NCBI GenBank assembly: GCA_007128075.1
Contig: SKYD01000049.1
Coordinates: forward strand, 1 to 7,780
Reading direction: 5' to 3'
From: Thiorhodovibrio sp.
GTDB taxonomy: Bacteria > Pseudomonadota > Gammaproteobacteria > Chromatiales > Chromatiaceae
Length of the DNA: 7,780 nt
Both the position numbers and the translations under genes were made by a program. Shown piece after piece: positions 1 to 6,815 of the stretch (position 1 is its first letter; every line of letters begins with the position of its first letter). The notes beneath the pieces are model-generated. The model saw only the letters and a program-made list of their open reading frames with translations, had not been told where the DNA came from and did not search any database.

Positions 1-404
1 CGCTCGTCTTGCATCTGTTGCATTTGTGCAGCCAGTGCCAGATGGGCGCTAACCCGTGCCAGCAATGCCGGTGGGTGAACAGGCTTGGTGACATAATCGA
101 CCGCGCCGACCTCAAAACCGCGCATCTCACTCTCGGTATCATTTTTCGCGGTGAGAAAAATGATCGGTGTTTGTGCGGTTTCTGGACGCGCTTTAATCCG
201 CTGACAAAGCTCGTAGCCGTCCATAACGGGCATCATAATGTCGAGCAACAATAAATCCGGCGCACCAATTTGATTCAGCAACAACAATGCCTCTTGGCCG
301 CTGGTCACCGCTTGGACGCGGTAATTTTCTTCCAACAAATCGGATAAGAGCTTCAGGTTGTCAAGCTGATCATCAACGATAAGTAGTGTTTGCGGGTGGC
401 GCAT
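1..404 (-). CDS. Response regulator, receiver domain (3' end beyond the window)
   Basis: The ATG at 404 opens a frame that stays open to the left edge, giving 134 visible residues of a longer protein. It is a CheY-like receiver domain. The acidic pair is Asp11-Asp12, the phospho-acceptor is Asp55 in LLLLDIMMPVMDG, the switch Thr is Thr85 in FLTAK, and the conserved Lys is Lys107 in VTKP. After about residue 117 a Gln/Met-rich helix (AHLALAAQMQQMQ) begins, which looks like a coiled-coil linker to an output domain lying outside the window. In this receiver subtype (RGFEVGAVDYVTKP) such linkers often lead to HD-GYP, GGDEF or histidine-kinase modules, but which one cannot be seen here. The gene starts 10 bases after the hybrid kinase stop, so it is most likely co-transcribed and translationally coupled with it, and is the probable phosphorylation partner. 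The receiver assignment is firm; the output is unknown. Confidence 0.93.
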   Translation of the reverse strand, partial: MRHPQTLLIVDDQLDNLKLLSDLLEENYRVQAVTSGQEALLLLNQIGAPDLLLLDIMMPVMDGYELCQRIKARPETAQTPIIFLTAKNDTESEMRGFEVGAVDYVTKPVHPPALLARVSAHLALAAQMQQMQDE

Positions 405-417
405 CAATTTTTCCTCA
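405..417 (-). promoter_or_regulatory. Ribosome binding site of the response regulator, overlapping the kinase stop codon
   Basis: On the minus strand the sequence reads TGAGGAAAAATTG followed by ATG. The kinase stop TGA (417-415) is part of the Shine-Dalgarno core TGAGGA, which lies 7 bases before the ATG at 404. Terminating ribosomes would sit directly on the next gene's binding site, which fits translational coupling of kinase and regulator. Confidence 0.7.
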
Positions 418-3400
418 ATGAATTGTTTGGGTCGTCTGCCAGTGAGTGCGCAATTGGTCGAGCACCTCGGCTGCCTCACCAAAACGGTATTGATCAATCA
501 ACTGCGCCAAGGTTGCCAGCTCAGCCGTGGGCAAGGCGGCGGCTAATTGATCATGCTGGGTGCGAAACAGCCGTTCTAGCGCAGTATCGCGTTGGCTGGC
601 AAGTTGATACATGGTTTCGAGCGTGTTGGCAATGGCCTGATCAGTCACCTGGCTCACCGCCGGTTGCTCAGTCGGTGCTGTGGGCGGTGGCGTTGTCGGG
701 GTGCTAAGCCATTGCGCCAGCTCACTAAACAGGCGCGGGGGATCAATCGGTTTGCTGATGTGACCATTCATTCCCGCAGCCAAGCAGGCTTTCATGTTCT
801 CCTCGCGGGCATGGGCGCTGAGTCCAATAATCGGCAGCTTTGCAGCATCGGCACGGGCGCGAATCCGCCGCGTAGTTTCGAGCCCATCAAGCTCGGGCAT
901 CTGAATATCCATCAAAATTAAATCCCAGTGCTCGAGTCCGTGCGTCTCAATCTGTTCTAATGCGGCAAGGCCATGTTCAGCGATGGTGATCACCACGCCA
1001 GCACTGGCTAAAATGCCACAGATGACCTGGCGGTTCATCGCATTATCCTCCACCACCAGCACCCGCCGTCCGGCGAGACTCACCGCCGCTTGGGTGAGTG
1101 AATTCACACCATGCTCTGGGCGGCTGTCAGTGGGTGCTAACTGAAACGGCAGACTCAAGGAAAAGATGCTGCCTTTGCCAAGGCGCGTGGCGACGTGAAT
1201 GGTGCCCTCCATCAGCTCAGCCAGCCGTTTACAGATCGATAATCCCAGCCCGGTGCCGCCATAGCGGCGCGTCGTTGAGCTATCCGCCTGATGGAAGGGC
1301 TCAAATAAATCCGCAAGCTGCTCCTCGCTCATCCCAATCCCACTGTCGCGCACCGAGAAATAAAGTTGCACCCGATCAGCATGACGTGCCTCTAAACGGA
1401 TGTGAAGATCAACCTGTCCGCGCTCGGTAAATTTAACTGCATTGGTACAGAGATTGATCAAGATTTGTCCTAAGCGCAATGGATCACCGAGCAGGGCATC
1501 GGGGACATCGGCAGCTTTGTGCAGATGAAACGCCAAGCCTTTGGATTTTGCCTGGTTGCCAACCACAATCGACAGATCATTAAGCACCTGATCAAGATGA
1601 AAGGGCACCCGTTCGAGTTTCAGTTGCCCGGCCTCGACCTTAGAAAAATCCAGAATATCATTGAGCAGCCCCAAGAGCGCCTTGGCGGCGCGTTGCGCCT
1701 GGGTTAGATACCCGCGCAGCCGCTCATCTGTCGCCTGTTTGAGCGCCAAATAGAGCATTCCCAAGACGGCATTCATCGGGGTGCGAATCTCATGGCTCAT
1801 ATTGGCAAGAAAAACGCTTTTTGCCTGGTTGGCAATCTCGGCTGCTTCTTTTGCCTGTTGCAACGCCATTTCTGCCTGTTTGCGGGCGGTGATGTCGCGC
1901 ACCACAACCGTGCTGCCGACACACTGATCATCGCCATCGTAACGCGCCGAGACGCTCGCATTCCACCATTGTGTTTGTTGCCCGACGCTTAAAGGATATT
2001 CAAATTGCTGGACACGATTGTGGGTAGCGGCGGCAATTGCTTGGGTGAGCTGTTTGGAAATCTCAGTTGAAAACACCTCTCCACAGGATTTGCCTAAAAA
2101 TTGCAGCGGCGGCATCAACAAAAGTTGTTCATCCGGATAATAGCAGTCGATAAAGCGTTGTTCGGTATCCAACACAAAGACCAGATCCCCCATCGAGGTC
2201 AGAACTGAGCGCAGCCGCTCGCCGGTTTCTTGTAACTGCCCCTCGGCACGCCGCCGTTTGCCAATCTCGCGCTGGAGACTGTAATTCCACACCAAAATGG
2301 CAAAGAAAATCAGCGCCGCGACCGCGATGACCTGCCACAGCAATTTATAATTGATCGGGATATCGTATCGCACATAGATCCAACGATCATAAATTCGATC
2401 CTGTTCAGTCTGCGGAATCGCCTCCAATGCCTTTTCTAAAATGCCATGTAGCAACGGCCAATCGTTGCGCGCTGCCAGTGCCAGATCAAATGACATTGGC
2501 AGTTGACCAGAGACCTTGAGATTCGATAGCCCTTGCTGTCTGATAAGAAAACTCACCGATGCCAGATTATCCACTAGCGCGAAGGCACGACCGGTGGCAA
2601 CCTTTTCGAGTCCCTCAATCGTGGTGTTGACCACCTGCAAATCCAGCTCAGGATACGAATATTTCAGCCATTCATATGAGGCATAATCGCCGACAACGGC
2701 GACTGTGTGACCTTGCAGCCATGAGGGGTCGGGCAAATAATCGACATCGATTCGGGTGACAATCACCATCGGCGAGCGCAGATAGGGGCGGGTAAAGTTT
2801 AGCAACTGACTGCGCTCCGGGGTTGGTGCCGCCATCGCCAGCATATCCAGCTCACGCGCCTTGATTTTAGCCAGCACCTCTGGCCATGTGCGATCTGTGG
2901 TCACCTCAAAGCGCACCCCAAGCAGCGGCTCAATGAGTGCTAGATAGTCCGCTGACACACCGGCATGGCGACCCTGCGCATCGACAAATTCTAATGGATA
3001 CCAGTGCGGATCAATGCCGACGCGAATCACCGGATGTTCAGCCAAAAACCGCCGTTCTTCCTCGCTGAGTGCCAAGCCTTTGGCAAGGTTGTCGTTGGAT
3101 TGGATAAAGATTCCCCAATCTTGCATAATTGCCTGCACCTGGGGGAAATCGATTCGCGCCAAGGCTTTATCCAAAATACTGTGTAACTCAGGATGTTCAC
3201 GCCCAATGGAATAGACCAACGGTGTTTCAGTCTCGGGGATCATAAAGGCGATGCGAATGTCGCTCATCAGTGCTCGTTCACGCAACAACTGCAACATATT
3301 AAGCGGGGTGGTAAAGGCAGCAATCTGCCCATCGAGCAGTTGGTCAATCATCTCAGCAGATGAGGCAAGCGGCTTGGCATCAATTTCGGGCCAGCGTTCT

Positions 3401-3960
3401 AGGGTTTTTTGCTCGGCAAGATTGCCGACTAAAAACCCCACTGATTGCCCCGCCAGATCCTCCATGCGCTGAATCCGTCCTAAATCGGCAGTGCGCACGA
3501 ACAGATAACGCGCCGCTGAATACAGGCTACGGGTAAACAAAAAGCGTTGCGCACGCTCAGGATGGGCAACAGAATTCGCCAAGCCGTGCAACTCACCGCG
3601 CTCGGCACGCTCGACCATCTCAGCCCAGTCGCCAACCTCAAACTGAATCTTTGCCCCGGTCAACGCTTCAACACGCGCCATAATATCTGGCTCAAGACCC
3701 ACGACATCGCCGTTATCGAGCACAATCACCGACGGGAACCAATCGCCGATGCCTAAACGGATCTCGGGATTGGCATCCAGCCAGGCGCGTTCTTCGGCAC
3801 TAAGCTCAACACTCGCCGCCGCCAGTGGACTCAACAGCACCAGCAGCACTGTAAGCAATACTATGGTGAGTGACAGTGGACATCTTGCCAAGACCTCGTT
3901 CGCATTGCGACAATACACTATTATTTTTCTCGCCTGTTTATTCGGAGACTTTTTGCTCAT
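415..3960 (-). CDS. BvgS/EvgS-type hybrid sensor histidine kinase with tandem Venus-flytrap domains
   Basis: Inner-membrane hybrid kinase of 1181 residues counted from the ATG at 3960. Visible order: basic N-terminus and hydrophobic signal/anchor at 29-49; two SBP_bac_3 periplasmic domains at about 66-287 and 311-533; membrane helix at about 541-558; PAS domain at about 580-697; HisKA with His723 in SHEIRTPMN; HATPase with N-box NLCTNAVKF (836-844), G1 DSGIGM (872-877) and G2 GGTGLGL (901-907); receiver at about 966-1084 with Asp972, Asp1018 (LMDIQMP) and Lys1070. A Pro/Thr-rich linker (1087-1100) and an 80-residue helical tail follow. The tail has no HPt motif, whereas BvgS and EvgS end in one. 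The ligand is unknown. The start is uncertain. The ATG at 3960 has no clear Shine-Dalgarno. An upstream TTG at 3984 adds 8 residues. A GTG at 3918, preceded by AGGCGAG, would shorten the unusually long N-terminal segment. The response regulator downstream is the likely partner. Confidence 0.94.
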   Translation of the reverse strand: MSKKSPNKQARKIIVYCRNANEVLARCPLSLTIVLLTVLLVLLSPLAAASVELSAEERAWLDANPEIRLGIGDWFPSVIVLDNGDVVGLEPDIMARVEALTGAKIQFEVGDWAEMVERAERGELHGLANSVAHPERAQRFLFTRSLYSAARYLFVRTADLGRIQRMEDLAGQSVGFLVGNLAEQKTLERWPEIDAKPLASSAEMIDQLLDGQIAAFTTPLNMLQLLRERALMSDIRIAFMIPETETPLVYSIGREHPELHSILDKALARIDFPQVQAIMQDWGIFIQSNDNLAKGLALSEEERRFLAEHPVIRVGIDPHWYPLEFVDAQGRHAGVSADYLALIEPLLGVRFEVTTDRTWPEVLAKIKARELDMLAMAAPTPERSQLLNFTRPYLRSPMVIVTRIDVDYLPDPSWLQGHTVAVVGDYASYEWLKYSYPELDLQVVNTTIEGLEKVATGRAFALVDNLASVSFLIRQQGLSNLKVSGQLPMSFDLALAARNDWPLLHGILEKALEAIPQTEQDRIYDRWIYVRYDIPINYKLLWQVIAVAALIFFAILVWNYSLQREIGKRRRAEGQLQETGERLRSVLTSMGDLVFVLDTEQRFIDCYYPDEQLLLMPPLQFLGKSCGEVFSTEISKQLTQAIAAATHNRVQQFEYPLSVGQQTQWWNASVSARYDGDDQCVGSTVVVRDITARKQAEMALQQAKEAAEIANQAKSVFLANMSHEIRTPMNAVLGMLYLALKQATDERLRGYLTQAQRAAKALLGLLNDILDFSKVEAGQLKLERVPFHLDQVLNDLSIVVGNQAKSKGLAFHLHKAADVPDALLGDPLRLGQILINLCTNAVKFTERGQVDLHIRLEARHADRVQLYFSVRDSGIGMSEEQLADLFEPFHQADSSTTRRYGGTGLGLSICKRLAELMEGTIHVATRLGKGSIFSLSLPFQLAPTDSRPEHGVNSLTQAAVSLAGRRVLVVEDNAMNRQVICGILASAGVVITIAEHGLAALEQIETHGLEHWDLILMDIQMPELDGLETTRRIRARADAAKLPIIGLSAHAREENMKACLAAGMNGHISKPIDPPRLFSELAQWLSTPTTPPPTAPTEQPAVSQVTDQAIANTLETMYQLASQRDTALERLFRTQHDQLAAALPTAELATLAQLIDQYRFGEAAEVLDQLRTHWQTTQTIH
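3885..3914 (+). promoter_or_regulatory. Candidate sigma-70 promoter for panD, inside the kinase coding region
   Basis: TTGCCA (3885-3890, 5 of 6 to TTGACA), an 18-base spacer and GACAAT (3909-3914, 4 of 6 to TATAAT) lie about 45 bases before the panD start. panD must be transcribed either from here or from further inside the kinase gene, because the two genes have no real intergenic space. This is a by-eye match of modest quality. Confidence 0.3.
3944..3947 (+). promoter_or_regulatory. Ribosome binding site of panD
   Basis: GGAG lies 11 bases before the ATG at 3959. It supports that start over the much earlier in-frame ATG at 3749, which would add 70 residues running antisense to the kinase and absent from PanD. 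Confidence 0.6.
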
Positions 3961-4339
3961 GGAACTGACGCTGCTAAAAAGCAAGCTGCATCGTGCCTGT
4001 GTGACGCACGCCGAGTTGGACTATGAAGGATCGTGCGCAATCGATCAAGAATTGATGGAGCTTGCCGCCATTCATGAATATGAGCAACTGCATATTTACA
4101 ATTTGACCAACGGCGAACGCTTCACCACCTATGCCATTGCCGCCAGCCGTGGCTCGCGGGTGATCTCAGTCAATGGTGCGGCAGCGCACAAGGCCGCCCC
4201 CCAGGATCGGGTGATTATCTGCACCTATGCCCGCATGAGTGAGATCGAAGCACAACGCCATCAGCCGCTGTTGGTGTATTGCAATGAGACCAATCAAGTG
4301 CTGCGCACTGCCCAAACAATTCCGGCTCAGGCGGCCTAA
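3959..4339 (+). CDS. panD: Aspartate 1-decarboxylase (pyruvoyl-dependent) proenzyme
   Basis: Cytoplasmic enzyme that decarboxylates L-aspartate to beta-alanine, the precursor of pantothenate and coenzyme A. The 126 residues match the usual proteobacterial length and align without gaps to E. coli PanD from the first Met. The self-cleavage site Gly24-Ser25 sits in YEGSCAIDQ; in the family, cleavage turns Ser25 into the pyruvoyl group. Other active-site residues are present: Lys9, Arg54 and Tyr58 in NGERFTTYAIAA, and Asn72 in SVNGAAAH. The protein is therefore expected to be active. In E. coli maturation needs PanZ/PanM; no such gene is in the window, and neither are panB or panC. The gene is divergent from the hybrid kinase, and its ATG overlaps the kinase's ATG in CATG. 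It stops 65 bases before the DUF5610 gene, which appears to have its own promoter, so a panD role in that gene's function is not implied. Confidence 0.97.
   Translation: MELTLLKSKLHRACVTHAELDYEGSCAIDQELMELAAIHEYEQLHIYNLTNGERFTTYAIAASRGSRVISVNGAAAHKAAPQDRVIICTYARMSEIEAQRHQPLLVYCNETNQVLRTAQTIPAQAA
4020..4048 (-). promoter_or_regulatory. Candidate sigma-70 promoter for the hybrid kinase, inside panD
   Basis: On the minus strand, TTGATC (4048-4043), a 17-base spacer and CATAGT (4025-4020) each match the sigma-70 consensus at 4 of 6 positions, about 60 bases before the kinase ATG. The kinase promoter must lie within panD or beyond it. The match is weak and is offered only as a place to look. Confidence 0.22.
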
Positions 4340-4348
4340 TTTAGACAG

Positions 4349-4375
4349 TCAACTTTTTCCAGCGGCTGCCGATAA
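4349..4375 (+). promoter_or_regulatory. Sigma-28 (FliA) flagellar-class promoter upstream of the DUF5610 gene
   Basis: TCAACTTT (4349-4356) matches the FliA -35 consensus TAAAGTTT at 6 of 8 positions. An 11-base spacer follows, exactly the consensus spacing, then GCCGATAA (4368-4375), which matches the -10 consensus at all 8 positions. Transcription would begin near 4382, leaving a leader of about 20 bases that holds the ribosome binding site. The element lies in the short gap between panD and the DUF5610 gene and points at the latter. Promoter activity itself is inferred. Confidence 0.72.
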
Positions 4376-4392
4376 AGAAAGGGTCAATCACT

Positions 4393-4397
4393 GGAGG
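4393..4397 (+). promoter_or_regulatory. Strong ribosome binding site of the DUF5610 gene
   Basis: GGAGG lies 7 bases before the ATG at 4405 and fixes that start, in preference to the internal Met31 or Met40. Confidence 0.8.
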
Positions 4398-4404
4398 CAT
4401 TCTA

Positions 4405-5544
4405 ATGATACCCATTCAATCGCATTCGCCTGGTCTTGGTTCCTTTCCAGTCACAGATTTGTCGTCTAAGGCGGCATCGAAGGGTCGTGGGCAAATGGGC
4501 GACCAATCCCATTTGTCCACAATGCAGCAGCGTATTCTCAACGCTTTAGCAAAACATATCCCCGGGATGACTGCCCAAGAGATAAAAAAGCTAGAGCCAA
4601 ACGAATACACGCCAGAAAAGGTCTCGGATCGCATCAGTCACTTTGTTGGCAAAGGGTTGGCGAACGCTCGGGCGCAGGGACGCTCTGAGAGCGAGCTGCA
4701 ATCCTTATATAATAGCGCGAGGGAAGGCATGGAGCAGGGGCTAAGCCAGGCTCGCGAACAGCTCAAAGCCATCGGGATTCTCAACGGTCGGATTGCCGAG
4801 CAGGTGGATGAAACCGCGCAACTGACCCGCGACAAGCTCGCCAAACTCGATCCGAGCCGTCAGGCACTCAGTCACCAGAGTCTGGCGGCATTTTCAATGA
4901 ACGAACGCTATCATAGCGCGCAGCAATTTGAGCTGGAATTGCTCACCCAGGAGGGTGATAAGGTGACGATTCAGTTTGATCACAGCCAAGCTTATCACTT
5001 TGATGCGGGCGGATTTGCCAGCAGCAATGGCAATCAACTCGCCGCCTATTCGCTCAGCCGCAGCGAAGAAACCAACTTTCGCTTCACCATCCAGGGTGAT
5101 ATTAACGACAAGGAAATGGCAGCAATTCGTGATCTAGTGCATGATATCGCGCAATTAGCCAATGATTTTTATCGTGGCGATGTGCAAAAAGCCTTTGAGC
5201 AAAGCCAGCATCTAAGCTTCGATCACACCCAGATCGCTCAATTTCAGCTCAATATGAATCACACCGAGCACTACAGTATCGCCACTGCTGCATACACGAA
5301 AGTTCAGAATCAGCTCCCCACCGAGACAGCCAAGCCCGAACTGCGCCTGGGTCACCTGATGCAAGAAATGCGCGAACAGTTCAACCGCGATGTACTCGCA
5401 TTCTTGCAACAACCGCAGCAGGCGGCTGGCAAACTGCTGCACAATCTCATCGAGCAAGACAGCCGCTTTAAGGAAGCGGACGCCGATCAACGCTCGCTGT
5501 TTGGTCGCAACCTGCAGCGGCTGCTCAGTATGGTCAACGGTTAA
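4405..5544 (+). CDS. DUF5610 domain-containing protein of unknown function
   Basis: Conserved proteobacterial protein of 379 residues with no known biochemical role. Residues 1-35 are polar and probably disordered, with no signal peptide. Residues of about 38-145 are helical and fit the DUF5610 family, including the characteristic stretch LYNSAREGMEQGLSQAREQL (101-120) and LNGRIAEQVDET (126-137). A second, beta-rich part follows at about 172-232 (FELELLTQEGDKVTIQF, FRFTIQGDIN). The helical stretch at 233-282 contains LANDFYRGDVQKAF, which as I recall recurs in longer DUF5610 proteins. The C-terminus (311-379) is helical and Gln-rich. There is no membrane segment, and I see no Cys or Trp in the whole protein. 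A FliA-type promoter and a strong ribosome binding site precede it, so expression with late flagellar genes is likely, and a motility or surface role is a reasonable inference. The gene is not tied to panD by function. Its 3' end converges with trhP. Confidence 0.88.
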   Translation: MIPIQSHSPGLGSFPVTDLSSKAASKGRGQMGDQSHLSTMQQRILNALAKHIPGMTAQEIKKLEPNEYTPEKVSDRISHFVGKGLANARAQGRSESELQSLYNSAREGMEQGLSQAREQLKAIGILNGRIAEQVDETAQLTRDKLAKLDPSRQALSHQSLAAFSMNERYHSAQQFELELLTQEGDKVTIQFDHSQAYHFDAGGFASSNGNQLAAYSLSRSEETNFRFTIQGDINDKEMAAIRDLVHDIAQLANDFYRGDVQKAFEQSQHLSFDHTQIAQFQLNMNHTEHYSIATAAYTKVQNQLPTETAKPELRLGHLMQEMREQFNRDVLAFLQQPQQAAGKLLHNLIEQDSRFKEADADQRSLFGRNLQRLLSMVNG

Positions 5545-5561
5545 TTACGACACAACGCTGG

Positions 5562-6815
5562 TCACAAACAGCGTACCACCAATCCCCATCGCGCTGCCGA
5601 TGGGGAAAGGACGATGGGCAATCTCATCTGCACCACCCAGCCTGAGCCAGGTGCCACGGTCAGCGGCTGGTGGTGTTGGTCCTCAAGCTGCTCTAAACAA
5701 AAACGATGGTTGCCCTCTGGGGTGATCAGCTCCAGCATATCGCCAACTGCAAAACGATTTTTGACGGTCACTGTGGCACGCTGTTTTGCTGCATCATAGT
5801 GACTGATTTCGCCAACAAATTGCTGACGGTGATGCTGCGAGACTCCAGCATGATAATTTTGTTGTTCAGCCGTGTCATGGCGGTCTAAAAAGCCCGCTGT
5901 GTAGCCACGGTTCGCCAGCCCATCGAGTGCCTCGATCCACTCCGCAGCCAGCGGTTGACCGCTCACAGCCGCATCGACAGCCCAACGGTAGACCTGGGTG
6001 GTGCGGGCGACATAATAATGCGACTTGGTGCGCCCTTCGATTTTCAGACAATCAACGCCCAATTCCACCAGTCGCGCCACATGCTCAATGGCGCGCAAAT
6101 CCTTGGCATTGAGAATGTAGGTGCCGTTGTCGTCCTCAAAAATCGGCAGATAGTCGCCGGGGCGGTTGGCTTCTTCCAGCACCCAGTTGTCTTGCCCAAC
6201 CCGATAGGCCCAGCGGCAGGCATTGGTGCAACTGCCTTGATTGGCATCGCGATGGTTGAAATAGCCTGAAAGTAGACACCGTCCAGAATAGGCGATGCAC
6301 AGCGCACCGTGAACAAAAACCTCCAATTCGATTTCAGGGCAGGCGGCGCGAATGCTGGCAATCTCATCCAGCGACAGCTCCCGTGACAAAATCACTCGGC
6401 GGATGCCCTGGCGTTGCCAGAATTTCACGGCAGAGGAATTGGTGGTGTTGGCTTGCACCGATAAATGAATCTCCATCTCTGGCCAGCGGCTGCGCACCAG
6501 ATCAATCAGCCCGGGATCAGCCATGATCAGCGCATCGGGTCGCGGCTGCCCAGGTTCCAACAGCGGGGCCAAATCGTCGGCAAAGGTGCGCAGTTTGGTC
6601 TCATGGGCAAGCAGATTGACCGTGAGATAAAACCGCCGCCCAAGGTCATGCGTCGCTGCGATGGCGGTTGCTAAGTGACCGGCATCAAAATCATTTTCGC
6701 GCACCCGCAAGCTGTAGCGCGGAATGCCGGCATAGACGGCATCGGCACCATAGGCGAGCGCATAGTGTAAATTGCGTACTGTGCCTGCTGGGGCGAGTAA
6801 TTCTGGGGTTGTCAA
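5562..6815 (-). CDS. trhP: tRNA 5-hydroxyuridine modification protein TrhP (YegQ), U32 peptidase family
   Basis: Cytoplasmic tRNA-modifying enzyme. In E. coli, TrhP (YegQ) makes 5-hydroxyuridine at wobble position 34 using prephenate, upstream of cmo5U/mcmo5U formation. The 417 residues follow E. coli YegQ closely from PELLAPAGT (4-12) through YGADAVYAG and YSLRVRENDF to the U32 signature at about 165-183. Cys173, Cys180, Cys196 and Cys200 (ALCIAYSGRC, GSCTNAC) are the likely Fe-S cluster ligands of the family. C-terminal landmarks are CLKIEGRTKSHYYVART (256-272), NRGYTAGF (302-309) and the beta domain VKNRFAVGDMLELITPEG. E. coli YegQ has about 453 residues; most of the difference is a loop after CTNACRW that is short here (about 203-214). 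The start is TTG at 6815, supported by GAGG 10 bases before it and by alignment to the E. coli start. It overlaps the stop of the small upstream gene as TTGA. Older annotation as a collagenase-like peptidase is misleading. Confidence 0.95.
   Translation of the reverse strand: MTTPELLAPAGTVRNLHYALAYGADAVYAGIPRYSLRVRENDFDAGHLATAIAATHDLGRRFYLTVNLLAHETKLRTFADDLAPLLEPGQPRPDALIMADPGLIDLVRSRWPEMEIHLSVQANTTNSSAVKFWQRQGIRRVILSRELSLDEIASIRAACPEIELEVFVHGALCIAYSGRCLLSGYFNHRDANQGSCTNACRWAYRVGQDNWVLEEANRPGDYLPIFEDDNGTYILNAKDLRAIEHVARLVELGVDCLKIEGRTKSHYYVARTTQVYRWAVDAAVSGQPLAAEWIEALDGLANRGYTAGFLDRHDTAEQQNYHAGVSQHHRQQFVGEISHYDAAKQRATVTVKNRFAVGDMLELITPEGNHRFCLEQLEDQHHQPLTVAPGSGWVVQMRLPIVLSPSAARWGLVVRCL
5583..5606. 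repeat. Perfect 9-bp inverted repeat at the convergent gene ends
   Basis: TCCCCATCG and CGATGGGGA are separated by a 6-base loop (CGCTGC), inside the last codons of trhP and about 40 bases past the DUF5610 stop. A second, weaker hairpin lies just before it (ACGCTG 5555-5560 with CAGCGT 5569-5574). Neither is followed by a T-tract on either strand, so an intrinsic terminator is not established. They could slow or stabilise the converging transcripts. Confidence 0.3.

Noticed and set aside
595..612. A TGGCAAG-TTGATA string resembling a sigma-54 promoter
   Set aside because: It lacks the conserved GG/GC pair at the -24/-12 spacing and lies inside the kinase gene with no gene placed to use it.
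390..2000. Several plus-strand frames of 60-110 codons across the kinase gene
   Set aside because: They are antisense shadows of a clearly recognisable multi-domain kinase, with no domain content of their own.
3749..3958. An in-frame N-terminal extension of panD by 70 residues
   Set aside because: It runs antisense to the kinase signal segment and first sensor domain, has no PanD counterpart, and PanD aligns to E. coli exactly from the ATG at 3959.
5212..5490. A 92-codon minus-strand frame inside the DUF5610 gene
   Set aside because: It is an antisense shadow; the plus-strand gene has a promoter, a ribosome binding site and family similarity.
5562..5640. A possible frameshift at the end of trhP, because another frame reads on to a TAA just before the DUF5610 stop
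   Set aside because: The main frame ends in VVQMRLPI and RWGLVVRCL, which fits the usual YegQ C-terminus (a VxLP stretch and a final LLMR-type segment), so the gene is intact.
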